A DNA stretch of 64,000 nt from Sphingobacteriales bacterium (GCA_016219985.1 JACRJO010000016.1:62001-126000); one strand, 5' to 3'; shown: positions 1-7,372, numbered from the stretch's first letter. Notes: generated from the sequence alone by a model not told the origin. Program-made: numbers and translations.

Positions 1-1
1 A

Positions 2-796
2 GAACAAAAAATCAAATCCAAAAACCAGTTGCTTGGTACATCGCTGATCGTTGCGCTGGTTTTTTTTATCCTGATACTTTTGCTTACCCGGTCTATCCGC
101 AAGCACCGGAAAGCCGAAGAGGAGATTAGGGAAATGTCTGAACAGTTACGTGAACTGGCCGCTAACCTGCAGAATATCCGGGAAGAGGAACGGATCCGCA
201 TTGCCAGGGATATTCATGAGGAACTGGGGCAGCAACTCAGTGCGATCAAAATGAATGTTTCCTGGTTCAGGGAACATGCGGGAGACCAGTTGCAGGTGGC
301 CGAGGCCAGGGCAGATGAGACCATTCAATTGCTGGAGCAATCCATCCTCGCTGTCCGGGATATTGCCGCTTCCCTGCGGCCGGGCACATTGGATGATATC
401 GGGCTGGATGTGGCCATCCGCTGGCAGCTGGCAGAATCCGAAAAGCGGTATCATTTTAAAACGGCCTATAAGAGTGCAGAAAAATACCTGCAATTGCCGG
501 AAACGGTCAATACCGGGCTGTTCCGGATCTGCCAGGAAGCCCTGCACATAGCCGGCCAGTTTTCGATGGCCACCTATGTAACGGTGACCCTTAGCCGGAA
601 CAAAAGAGAACTGGTATTGCAGGTAGAAGATAATGGGCCCGGTCCGGGGACGGCCGAATTAAAATCAGCCTCCAATATCGGGCTCCTCGAAATGAAAGAA
701 CGCTGCTACATGATACAGGGAACTCTTGATATTAAACGACTGCCCGGAAAGGGCAGTTTGTTAACCATCCGGGTACCGGTGGAGGAAAAGGAATAA
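2..796 (+). CDS. Sensor histidine kinase, NarL/DegS-like (5' partial)
   Basis: The gene enters from the left edge in an open frame; the first internal TTG near 29 is not its start. A membrane segment (about residues 12-32, LIVALVFFILILLLT) is followed by a short coiled-coil linker. A HisKA_3 dimerisation box follows, with the phospho-acceptor His in DIHEELGQQL, and then a HATPase_c domain with a G1 box (VEDNGPGPG). Such kinases autophosphorylate and pass the phosphate to a NarL-type regulator, which is not in this window. The N box is odd: where relatives read EALTN...HA, this one reads EALHIAGQF, so the Mg-ATP-binding Asn is missing. The sensor part lies outside the window. Family call is firm; catalytic competence is doubtful. 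Confidence 0.85.
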   Translation, partial: EQKIKSKNQLLGTSLIVALVFFILILLLTRSIRKHRKAEEEIREMSEQLRELAANLQNIREEERIRIARDIHEELGQQLSAIKMNVSWFREHAGDQLQVAEARADETIQLLEQSILAVRDIAASLRPGTLDDIGLDVAIRWQLAESEKRYHFKTAYKSAEKYLQLPETVNTGLFRICQEALHIAGQFSMATYVTVTLSRNKRELVLQVEDNGPGPGTAELKSASNIGLLEMKERCYMIQGTLDIKRLPGKGSLLTIRVPVEEKE

Positions 797-820
797 ACAA
801 AAAACTATCCAGGAACAGGA

Positions 821-852
821 ATGCCCGCCAGTATTGAACCTGCGGGCATTTC
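821..852 (+). terminator. Hairpin terminator after the histidine kinase
   Basis: ATGCCCGC (821-828) pairs with GCGGGCAT (842-849), with a 13-base loop and a short T-rich tail. It lies 25 bases after the kinase stop. The tail is weak, so confidence is moderate. Confidence 0.5.
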
Positions 853-993
853 ATGGTTTATTATTCCGGTCCCGGGCCATTGCTGAAGGGTATCTATTCC
901 GCGAAAAAAATAAGGCCGGTTTCGCCTGAAATTTTGCAACAGCCGGAACAAATACTGCCATCCCGGATGAAAATAATCCCCAGATAGCTCCCT

Positions 994-1962
994 TTACAGA
1001 TTAACAACAATTTTACCCCTTGTCTTCCGGGTTTCGATCCGGAGATGTGCCTCGGGCAATTCGTCGAATGAAAACGCCCCCGACACATGGGATATTAGCA
1101 CCCCTTTTTCCAGCCAGGCAGCTATTTCCGCCATCTGGTCCCCGTCCGAACTTACAACCAGGCGATGACCGGAAACGTTCTTCTCTTTTAGTTTTAAATT
1201 AAACTCATCGCTGAAAAAAGTCAATAAACTGATTAAGCGTCCCCCGGGCCGCAGGGCATTCAGGGATCGTTCAATATGCGCCGGGTCATTTACGGAATCC
1301 ACAATCACATCTGCATCCTTTACGAGTTCCTCAAATACCTGGGTCTTATAGTCAATAAATTCATCAGCCCCCAGCCCCAGAACGAAATGCTTATTTTCGC
1401 CGGAGGCCAAACCAATTACATGGGCACCCAAATGTTTTGCTATTTGCACAGCATAATGCCCCACCCCTCCCGCGGCAGCATGAATGATCACCTTTTCGCC
1501 GGGTTTTACGTTCGCATAAGTGATTAACGACTGGTAAGCCGTTAATGCAGCCAGGGTTGCGGCAGCCGCCTCCTGGTGCGGGATGTTTTGGGGCTTTAAT
1601 GCCAGGTGGCTTTCGGGGGCAGCAACATACCCGGCATAAGCCCTGCCATGTCCCATAAAATTGACCATACCAAAAACCTCATCCCCGGTCCTGAACTTAC
1701 GGACCGCGCTGCCTGCCTGAACAACCACTCCTGAAATATCCCAGCCAAGGATTACGGGTTGCTCATCTGCTTCCAGCTGAAGTACATAACGAAGCGCATT
1801 TTCGTTGGCACGCACAAAAACGTCAACCGGGTTAATACTGATCGAGTTTACTTTCACCAGCACTTCCTGCGCGCTCACACCCGGAACCGGAATATCCGTT
1901 TTAATCAGATTTTCAACTCCTCCTGCCTGCTGTAATACCATTGCTTTCATAGTAGTTTCCAT
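994..1962 (-). CDS. NADP-dependent quinone-oxidoreductase-like (zinc-less MDR) protein
   Basis: A 322-residue medium-chain dehydrogenase/reductase. It has an N-terminal GroES-like domain (about 1-125, with the ILGWDISGVV block) and a Rossmann domain with the NADPH-binding AAGGVGHYAVQIAKHLGA segment near residue 162. The Cys/His ligands of the structural and catalytic zinc sites are absent, as in quinone oxidoreductases (QOR/YhfP type) that reduce quinones or reactive enals with NADPH. The start is METTMKAM; the second Met (1950) is equally possible. It is divergent from an HxlR-type regulator, an arrangement common for redox-stress reductases, so that regulator probably controls it. The substrate cannot be told from sequence. 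Confidence 0.85.
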   Translation of the reverse strand: METTMKAMVLQQAGGVENLIKTDIPVPGVSAQEVLVKVNSISINPVDVFVRANENALRYVLQLEADEQPVILGWDISGVVVQAGSAVRKFRTGDEVFGMVNFMGHGRAYAGYVAAPESHLALKPQNIPHQEAAAATLAALTAYQSLITYANVKPGEKVIIHAAAGGVGHYAVQIAKHLGAHVIGLASGENKHFVLGLGADEFIDYKTQVFEELVKDADVIVDSVNDPAHIERSLNALRPGGRLISLLTFFSDEFNLKLKEKNVSGHRLVVSSDGDQMAEIAAWLEKGVLISHVSGAFSFDELPEAHLRIETRKTRGKIVVNL

Positions 1963-2014
1963 TTTTTAAAATTTCACCAAAATTACCGGCACGGTATATA
2001 AATGACAAGTATGC

Positions 2015-2046
2015 ACTAAAAAGTAACCTATATACCAAAAAGTTAC
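2015..2046. promoter_or_regulatory. Two operator-like direct repeats, probable HxlR-protein sites
   Basis: ACTAAAAAGTAAC (2015-2027) and ACCAAAAAGTTAC (2034-2046) match at 11 of 13 positions and are spaced 19 bp start to start, about two helical turns. Each has an ACT-AAAA-AGT-like dyad, the form known for dimeric HxlR/YodB-type winged-helix regulators. They lie in the 112-bp gap between the divergent oxidoreductase and regulator genes, so autoregulation plus control of the reductase is the simplest reading. A wider inverted repeat GGTATATA/TATATACC (1993-2000, 2029-2036) overlaps them. Confidence 0.55.
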
Positions 2047-2074
2047 TAAATTTGACTATCAACCCTTTAAACTG

Positions 2075-2434
2075 ATGAAAAAACAAAAAAAATATTCCGA
2101 TGAGCCCAGCTGCTCAGTAGATTTTGCGTTCAGGCGTATCGGGGGGAAGTACAAAGGGAGAATACTCTGGTATTTACATAGCAATACTATTATGCGCTAT
2201 GGTGAAATCAAAAGGGCCTTACCCGATATTACGGCCAAAATGCTGACACAAACCGTGCGTGAAATGGAAGAGGATAACCTGGTGATCCGGAAAGTTTACC
2301 ATGAAGTGCCCCCGAAAGTTGAATACAGCCTGAGTAAAACCGGCGCAGAGCTGATCCCGTTTATTAAACATTTAAAGGAGTGGGGCGACAAACAAATTGA
2401 AAAAGAAAAAAGAAAGGCCCTCAAATGTAACTGA
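2075..2434 (+). CDS. HxlR-family winged-helix transcriptional regulator
   Basis: A 119-residue protein built almost wholly of one HxlR (MarR-like) domain. An N-terminal Cys (SCSVDFAFRRIGGKYKG) precedes the winged helix. The recognition region is RALPDITAKMLTQTVREMEEDNL, a hallmark segment of the family, and the wing holds PPKVEYSLSKTG. In relatives the N-terminal Cys often senses thiol-reactive compounds; Cys13 could do so here, which is inference. The natural target is the divergent reductase gene, through the paired sites in the shared intergenic region. The ATG is preceded by an A-rich leader typical of Bacteroidota. Confidence 0.88.
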   Translation: MKKQKKYSDEPSCSVDFAFRRIGGKYKGRILWYLHSNTIMRYGEIKRALPDITAKMLTQTVREMEEDNLVIRKVYHEVPPKVEYSLSKTGAELIPFIKHLKEWGDKQIEKEKRKALKCN

Positions 2435-2459
2435 ACAGGAATGGGTGCCCTCCTGTAAA

Positions 2460-2500
2460 AAAGGGTCTCATAAACGGCATGTTTACAAGACCCTTTCCTG
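2460..2500. terminator. Hairpin terminator between the HxlR gene and the mobile element
   Basis: AAAGGGTCT (2460-2468) pairs exactly with AGACCCTTT (2488-2496), preceded by an A run and followed by a short pyrimidine tail. It closes the regulator gene and sits just outside the left end of the integrated element. Confidence 0.6.
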
Positions 2501-2506
2501 AGGTTT

Positions 2507-2524
2507 TGTGATCCGGATTGGATT
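2507..2524 (+). repeat. Left attachment site copy (attL core)
   Basis: TGTGATCCGGATTGGATT is identical to 16637-16654, which covers the 3' end of tRNA-Arg through the acceptor stem and the T-stem strand. This is the remnant expected after a tyrosine integrase inserts at a tRNA 3' end. The integrase gene starts 184 bp inside it. Confidence 0.8.
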
Positions 2525-2644
2525 ATTACCTACTATATTTTAATGATACCTATTTATATCTTACTACCTGCTGAAACCCGCATGAACACTGGCATTTTGA
2601 CGTGTTTGATATAAAATAAATATTTACTGAAGTATAAAATAAAC

Positions 2645-2654
2645 TTACCCCAAA
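2645..2654 (+). other. Possible integrase arm-type site (left)
   Basis: TTACCCCAAA occurs here and again at 16584-16593, each inside one end of the element and in the same strand orientation. Flanking bases are also alike (an ATCTTGCCCC-like block follows on the left, an ACATTCCCC-like block on the right). Arm sites near both att cores are expected for this recombinase class. The assignment rests on a 10-bp match only. Confidence 0.3.
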
Positions 2655-2707
2655 TCTTGCCCCTAATATATTTAGGTATTACCTTTATAGGGAATTGTAA
2701 AAGTATC

Positions 2708-3979
2708 ATGCGCATCAAATTTTATCTGAAGCGGCCGAAGTCAAAGACGGAAACCGCCCTTTACGCCCTGGTGAATTATAATGGCAATACGCTGAAGGTT
2801 TACACCGGTGAAGCAATTCTACCGAAGCACTGGAACCAGGACACGAATAGCGCCCGCAATACTCCAAAATTTCCCGAACACCCAGAATTCAATGAACGGC
2901 TTAACCATATACGCAGCACGATCAGCCGCGTTTTCATGGATTATAAAAACCGGAATGATCACGCCACCCCCGCCCCCGCTATCCTGAAGCCACTAATCGA
3001 AGGGGCAATGAAAAAGGGAAGTGAGCGCACCACATTTATAAGCTATTTTGAAGACTTTGTTAGCCGTTCATTCACCGGGCAGCGGATTGATCCAAAAAGT
3101 AAAATGCCCATCCGTCACGGCGTCGCAAAAGGCTACCAAACGACGCTGAACCACCTGAAGACATTTGCTAAAGTGTGGAAACGTAAACTGGACTTTGAAA
3201 CTATCGATCTGGAATTCCATAAAGACTTCACAAACTACCTGACCGCCGCTCCAGTCCTACTAAGTGCGAACACAGTAGGCAGCAATATCCAGCGGATAAA
3301 AGCCGTATTGGCCGAAGCTACCGAAAAGGGTGTGAACAGTAACCGGGCGTATAAAAGCAAATACTTTGTAAAGCAGGAAGAAGCCGTTGACACAATATAC
3401 CTGGATGAAGGTGAGTTGAAGGAAATGCGGGCCCTGGATTTGTCAAAAAACCCCCGACTTGAAAATGTACGAAATCAGTTTCTAATAGGCTGTTATACAG
3501 GGCTGCGATTTTCTGACTTTTCAATCCTGAAGCCGGAAAACATCAAAGATGGTTTTATCCGGATTACCCAAACAAAAACCGGGAAGCCTGTAATTATCCC
3601 GGTACATAGCATTGTAAAAGGCATACTGCAGAAATACAACGGCTTGCCCCGGTCAATATCAAATGTTAAGCTAAACGCATATCTGAAGGAATTAGGCCAA
3701 CTCATGCCGTCCCTTAAAAAGACTGAAACTAAAACCACCACAAAGGGCGGCGTAAAGGTTGCAAAGACACTGGAAAAATGGGAACTGCTGACCACACATA
3801 CCGCCCGCCGGTCCTTTGCTACGAATGAATATAAAGCCGGAACGCCCAGCATTACGATAATGGCAATAACCGGCCATAAGACAGAAAAAAGTTTCCTGAA
3901 GTATATCCGGGTAACAACAGACGAACACGCCCGGATCCTTCAAAGCAGCTGGACAAAACGCGGCATGAAAGCCGTATAA
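2708..3979 (+). CDS. int: Tyrosine site-specific recombinase (integrase) of the element
   Basis: A 423-residue integrase of the Bacteroidota type. It has an N-terminal arm-binding region (MRIKFYLKRPKSKTETALY...), a SAM-like core-binding domain (about residues 105-215) and a C-terminal catalytic domain. Visible catalytic residues are the first Arg in TGLRFSDF, the HTARRSFA block (His-x-x-Arg), GHKTEKSF, and the nucleophile Tyr in KYIRVTT. It would integrate and, with a directionality factor, excise the element at the tRNA-Arg 3' end. The ATG at 2708 fits the domain start; an in-frame TTG at 2657 would add an unlikely leader. It lies 184 bp from attL and reads inward. The HTH protein at 5861 is the best partner for excision. 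Confidence 0.93.
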   Translation: MRIKFYLKRPKSKTETALYALVNYNGNTLKVYTGEAILPKHWNQDTNSARNTPKFPEHPEFNERLNHIRSTISRVFMDYKNRNDHATPAPAILKPLIEGAMKKGSERTTFISYFEDFVSRSFTGQRIDPKSKMPIRHGVAKGYQTTLNHLKTFAKVWKRKLDFETIDLEFHKDFTNYLTAAPVLLSANTVGSNIQRIKAVLAEATEKGVNSNRAYKSKYFVKQEEAVDTIYLDEGELKEMRALDLSKNPRLENVRNQFLIGCYTGLRFSDFSILKPENIKDGFIRITQTKTGKPVIIPVHSIVKGILQKYNGLPRSISNVKLNAYLKELGQLMPSLKKTETKTTTKGGVKVAKTLEKWELLTTHTARRSFATNEYKAGTPSITIMAITGHKTEKSFLKYIRVTTDEHARILQSSWTKRGMKAV

Positions 3980-4078
3980 ATAGCTATCTGAAAGCTGAAG
4001 GGCTATCAAACCTGCCGGGGCTGCGAACAGCGGCCCCACCAGGCAGGACTTTAAAAGTAACTTCTGAATTGAACATAT

Positions 4079-4291
4079 ATGGAAAATAAATTATCCTCAC
4101 CTTGCCAGGCTTGTCCTTTCCGCACGAATTGTAAATATTTAGGCAGGTCAACGCATAACTGCCCACTACTTAAAGAAAACCGCCGGCAGTGGGATGTGTT
4201 AATGCATGCACAGCAAAACACTATCCCAGCCCTCTTAATGAAACAAAGTATTTACCTGGTCGAAGGGGCTGACCCTTCGACACTGAACTAA
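4079..4291 (+). CDS. Small cysteine-rich protein of the element, unknown function
   Basis: A 70-residue protein whose N-terminal third carries four cysteines in a CQACPFRTNCKYLG...NCPLL pattern (C9, C12, C18, C28), suggesting a zinc or Fe-S site. The remainder is polar with a short hydrophobic stretch (IPALLMKQSIYLV). It is not recognised as a named family. It follows the integrase by 99 bases and precedes three more tiny genes with short gaps or overlaps, so it is probably part of an early or regulatory cluster. Confidence 0.55.
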   Translation: MENKLSSPCQACPFRTNCKYLGRSTHNCPLLKENRRQWDVLMHAQQNTIPALLMKQSIYLVEGADPSTLN

Positions 4292-4302
4292 TACCCAATA
4301 AC

Positions 4303-4515
4303 ATGAAATCGAATGCCGAAAAATTAGCTAAACTACTGACCGCTGCACTGGCGAAAAGCCCGGAATTGTCCAGCCAACTTTCTGAAGTCCTGGGAACCGG
4401 AAAAGCCACCAAAAGCCGCACCCAGGCGACACCTACGCGGGAAGAAAGGCAAAATCGGATAAAAGCCATGTTTAACCAGATGGCCGCAAAAGAGCAAACA
4501 AAAAAACATGAATAG
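4303..4515 (+). CDS. Small basic helical protein of the element, unknown function
   Basis: A 70-residue, lysine- and alanine-rich protein (MKSNAEKLAKLLTAALAKS...) predicted to be helical, with a charged C-terminus. No family recognised. It starts 11 bases after the previous stop. Its end overlaps the start of the next tiny frame in an ATGAATAG arrangement, so the two are probably translationally coupled. Confidence 0.5.
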   Translation: MKSNAEKLAKLLTAALAKSPELSSQLSEVLGTGKATKSRTQATPTREERQNRIKAMFNQMAAKEQTKKHE

Positions 4516-4642
4516 CATGAAAATGAACCCCAACCACAAACCCGCAATTAGTCACATGGTCCTGTTATTTTATGTCAGCGAAGTGTTAAGAGCTGAACGT
4601 CAAACGAAGGCCGCCAAAAAGAAAACTAATATTAAAAACTAA
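4508..4642 (+). CDS. Very small protein (44 residues), overlapping its neighbour
   Basis: An open frame starts with ATG at 4508 inside the last codons of the preceding gene and stops with TAA at 4640-4642, just before the next start at 4651. The product reads MNSMKMNPNHKPAISHMVLL and continues with FYVSEVLRAERQTKAAKKK: a short hydrophobic middle and a lysine-rich tail. It fills a gap that would otherwise be empty in a tightly packed cluster, which is the main support. Function unknown. Confidence 0.4.
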   Translation: MNSMKMNPNHKPAISHMVLLFYVSEVLRAERQTKAAKKKTNIKN

Positions 4643-4650
4643 CCCCCTTT

Positions 4651-4851
4651 ATGAGCAACACACAAGCCGCAGTGAAAGAACTACTGCAAGCCACTGACCC
4701 GGATAAAATGAAAGACTGGCTGCATGATATCCAAACCCAACTGATCAGCGCCGGATATTGTCGGGGCATGACCGACACTGGCGCTGCTGAATTTGCTGGA
4801 AATTTCAAAACTTTGCAAGACTTCTTCACTGATCTGAAAAAGACTGTTTAA
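4651..4851 (+). CDS. Small acidic protein of the element, unknown function
   Basis: A 66-residue protein (MSNTQAAVKELLQATDPDK...) with a helical, acidic profile and aromatic residues near the end (FKTLQDFFTDLKKTV). Not recognised. Its stop is followed after one base by the ATG of the 304-residue gene at 4853, so the two are likely co-translated and may act together. Confidence 0.5.
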   Translation: MSNTQAAVKELLQATDPDKMKDWLHDIQTQLISAGYCRGMTDTGAAEFAGNFKTLQDFFTDLKKTV

Positions 4852-4852
4852 T

Positions 4853-5767
4853 ATGGCAAAAAAGAAAGTACCCCCTACCCTGGACTTGTCAGCGGAGAAT
4901 GCACGAACTCTCATAGCAGATTGGCATAAAGGCGTAGGCGACAGTTTCCCAAACAAACCATTTCCGGGTCAAGTGGAATTTATGTCAGTTCTTAATAGAA
5001 TTGAAACAATAGAAGCCTCTACCAACTTTATTAATTTATGTATTGATGCTTATATAGAAAAAATATGGAATCCAAGAATACATGATTTAAAACAAAGGTT
5101 GTCTACTTATAAGACTAAAAGAGGAATGGCTGAAATGTTAAATGAAGAATTATCTGAATTTAAAACAGAATATAATATAGTGCTCGGTTTAACTTTTGCA
5201 AAAGACCTATTTATCACTGATGGATATCAAGCGCGTTTAAGCCGAAGAAGCCGAAATGGGATTATTGGTTGCACAATTCAAGATATAAGAAAAGGCATTA
5301 AGACTAAAGTTGAAGGTATTGCGTGGGGCGAATTTCACCGCAACATGGAAGAAGAAATCCAAAGACTACTGGAGGAGTTAGAAAATAGTAGTTTAGATTC
5401 ATTTTTAGGCAATATTCACATGCCAGGAAATGCAGAAACTAAAAATCAGCCACAACCTACTTATAAAAAGATTGCATTGTTTGTAACTTTTATGAATGAA
5501 GAAACATTTTCCGAACACCCCCAATTTAAAAAAAGAAATCGTACTCATGCTGAATACTGTAAAAACATTTGTAAACTTTTCGGTTTACCTTATTCAGATA
5601 AGGTAAGGCAACAATTCAATGATAGGAATGTTAATTTTGACGATGACCAATTACGTGAAATTCTTTTCGATGTGATCCCTTTCACAACCACAACTACTCA
5701 ACTTATAGAAGTGGTTGCAGATGCTTTAAAAAAACGAATCATGGTAAAACATAAGAGTAGTAAATAA
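4853..5767 (+). CDS. Unknown 304-residue protein of the element, A+T-rich gene
   Basis: No named family recognised. The first 45 residues are relatively G+C-rich at codon level. From about 4985 the codon use turns visibly A+T-rich, unlike the genes on either side, which hints at a separate origin or a mosaic gene. The protein is hydrophilic and mostly helical, without a signal peptide or membrane segment. It has a basic RLSRRSRNG patch in the middle and a conserved-looking C-terminal block (YKKIALFVTFMNEETFSEHP) with TTTTTQLIEVVADALKKR near the end. Only 93 bases separate it from the excisionase-like gene, and these contain tandem 10-bp repeats. A role in replication control or helper interaction would be a guess. 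Confidence 0.6.
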   Translation: MAKKKVPPTLDLSAENARTLIADWHKGVGDSFPNKPFPGQVEFMSVLNRIETIEASTNFINLCIDAYIEKIWNPRIHDLKQRLSTYKTKRGMAEMLNEELSEFKTEYNIVLGLTFAKDLFITDGYQARLSRRSRNGIIGCTIQDIRKGIKTKVEGIAWGEFHRNMEEEIQRLLEELENSSLDSFLGNIHMPGNAETKNQPQPTYKKIALFVTFMNEETFSEHPQFKKRNRTHAEYCKNICKLFGLPYSDKVRQQFNDRNVNFDDDQLREILFDVIPFTTTTTQLIEVVADALKKRIMVKHKSSK

Positions 5768-5768
5768 A

Positions 5769-5813
5769 GTACCAAAAAATACAGGTACAAAACGGTACAA
5801 AACGGTACAAAAT
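5769..5813 (+). repeat. Tandem 10-bp repeats (GGTACAAAAC) upstream of the excisionase-like gene
   Basis: Three head-to-tail copies of GGTACAAAAC lie at 5784-5793, 5794-5803 and 5804-5813 (the last ends in T). A fourth, degraded GTACCAAAAA lies at 5769-5778. The 10-bp period puts all copies on one helix face. Position just before the excisionase/RepA operon suggests an operator or iterons bound by one of the element's proteins. They differ in sequence from the GTGCAA repeats near 7300. Confidence 0.6.
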
Positions 5814-5860
5814 TTTATCCATTACTAAATCGGCACAACCTTCGTTTACAAACAGAAGGA

Positions 5861-6139
5861 ATGGCCGAAGTTATTCTTACAAATATTCCCCTTGATCAGC
5901 TGGCCGCGAAAATTGCGGAAATTATCAGCTCAAGAAGCAGCTCCGCCGAACCGGTCCGGGCTGAATCCAATGTAAAATATCTATCCAGAGCTGAAGCTGC
6001 AGGGCAACTCCATGTAACGCTGGCGACCCTGGCCGCTTGGACCAAATCTGGCAAGCTGAAAGCCCATCGTATAGGCCGCAGGGTACTTTATAAAGCAAAT
6101 GAACTGGAAAGGGCTTTGCTGCCAATTCGTGTAAAATAA
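5861..6139 (+). CDS. Helix-turn-helix protein, excisionase-like (HTH_17/MerR type)
   Basis: A 92-residue protein. A poorly conserved N-terminus precedes a winged HTH at about residues 44-85: YLSRAEAAGQLHVTLATLAAW followed by TKSGKLKAHRIGRRVLYK. This is the HTH_17 pattern of excisionases and related DNA-binding proteins in Bacteroidota elements. It is the likely recombination directionality factor for the integrase and may also act as a repressor at the 10-bp repeats just upstream. Its stop lies 9 bases before the RepA-like ATPase start, so they form one transcription unit. Confidence 0.8.
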   Translation: MAEVILTNIPLDQLAAKIAEIISSRSSSAEPVRAESNVKYLSRAEAAGQLHVTLATLAAWTKSGKLKAHRIGRRVLYKANELERALLPIRVK

Positions 6140-6148
6140 CCAGTCCAC

Positions 6149-7264
6149 ATGCAAACATTCCAAATCCATGTATCGACTATAGCGCCAAAGCCAGTAAAGA
6201 TCAACGGGTTTGATAAGATATCTCCCGATATTATTTCTGAAGAGATAGACCGCCTTACTTCTGAATGCGCCCTTACGAAATATGCTGATTACCGGGTAAC
6301 TGCTGAAAAGAATATAGACCAACCAGATCCGGTTATATTAATGGGTGTGGCTTCAGTTGCCTCTCCTGGTAACCTGACTGCGATCTCCGCGGCAGCAAAG
6401 ACTGGGAAAACCGCAGTCTCCGCAGTATTCCTGGCTGGTGCCATTCGGCAATCTGAGGCCTGGGATGGTTTCGGCCCTGATCTGACTGTTAAAACGAATT
6501 TGGACAATCATGCAGTTATTTGCTTTGACACCGAGCAATCAGAAGCGGACCAACAATACAAAGTTAAAACAGTACTCCGGAGGGCTGGCCTTGATGCAAC
6601 CCCGGGCCATTACCTGGAATATAATATCCGAAGCCTTTCCATTACCGATTATCAGAAGGTAACGGATGAGATATGTCAGGCCGCTTTTAAGAAATTCGGG
6701 GGGATTCACCTGATTATGATTGACGGAGGAGCTGACTACATTCTTTCTGTCAATGACGAGTCTGCAGCCACCTTGATCGTTCAATATTTCATTCACCTGG
6801 CCATCCGGTTCAAGTGCCCGGTAATTGTGATCGTCCACCAAAACCCGGGCTCAGGAAAAGAGCGGGGACACTTCGGGTCCGAAATCCAACGGAAATGTTA
6901 CGGGCTCCTGGAGATCACAAAGTCAGGTGATATCTCCACCCTGGCCCCCAAAATGTTGAGAAAGGCCGGCAACGGGGATGTGCCCAATATCAGTTTCAGG
7001 TACTGCAAAATAGCCGGCTATCATGTACCCGTTGACCCACCCGATACAGAGCAAATCAGGGCAGAAAACGAGCGAAAAAGGCATGAGGTGATCGCGAAGG
7101 CCGTATTCGGGCCCGGAATTGCACTGACTTACGCAGATGCTGTTTCCGCAATTATGAAGGAAACAAGCAGGCAAGAAAGGACTGCAAAGTCTATGATTAA
7201 GAACATGATAGGTTGGGAACTTATCAAAAAAGGAGAAGATGGAAGACACCGGATTTTTATATAA
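6149..7264 (+). CDS. RepA-like AAA ATPase/helicase of the element
   Basis: A 371-residue RecA-fold ATPase of the AAA_25/RepA type. Walker A is in SAAAKTGKTAVSAV (about residue 82). An acidic CFDTEQSEADQQ strand follows. Walker B is LIMIDGGADYI (about 190), and a sensor-like IVHQNPGSGKERGHFGSEIQ block comes after it. RSF1010 RepA-type proteins are ring helicases acting at plasmid origins, and relatives are common in mobilisable elements and satellites. The C-terminal part (about 300-371) looks like a small winged-helix domain. Directly after its stop lies a cluster of GTGCAA repeats, which supports a replication role. It is co-directional with, and 9 bases from, the HTH gene. Confidence 0.82.
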   Translation: MQTFQIHVSTIAPKPVKINGFDKISPDIISEEIDRLTSECALTKYADYRVTAEKNIDQPDPVILMGVASVASPGNLTAISAAAKTGKTAVSAVFLAGAIRQSEAWDGFGPDLTVKTNLDNHAVICFDTEQSEADQQYKVKTVLRRAGLDATPGHYLEYNIRSLSITDYQKVTDEICQAAFKKFGGIHLIMIDGGADYILSVNDESAATLIVQYFIHLAIRFKCPVIVIVHQNPGSGKERGHFGSEIQRKCYGLLEITKSGDISTLAPKMLRKAGNGDVPNISFRYCKIAGYHVPVDPPDTEQIRAENERKRHEVIAKAVFGPGIALTYADAVSAIMKETSRQERTAKSMIKNMIGWELIKKGEDGRHRIFI

Positions 7265-7266
7265 CA

Positions 7267-7372
7267 GTGCAATGGTGCAAAGTAGTGCAAAATGGTGCAA
7301 ACCTGCACTGGTGCAATTGTGCAAAGGTGCATATGTATATAAATGCACCATTGCACTGCACAAAATTGCACT
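7267..7372. repeat. Iteron cluster, putative replication origin of the element
   Basis: GTGCAA occurs at 7267, 7275, 7285, 7295, 7311 and 7319, with a GTGCAT at 7327. The first members are spaced 8-10 bp. Reversed copies (TGCACC at 7344-7349, TTGCAC at 7351-7356 and 7367-7372) follow on the other side of an A+T-rich core (CATATGTATATAAATG). The set lies exactly between the RepA-like ATPase and the Toprim protein. Direct and inverted iterons around an A+T-rich core next to replication genes is the classic layout of an iteron origin. Confidence 0.65.

Noticed and set aside
5769..5813. CRISPR-like array
   Set aside because: The repeats are 10 bp and contiguous without spacers, and no cas gene is nearby.
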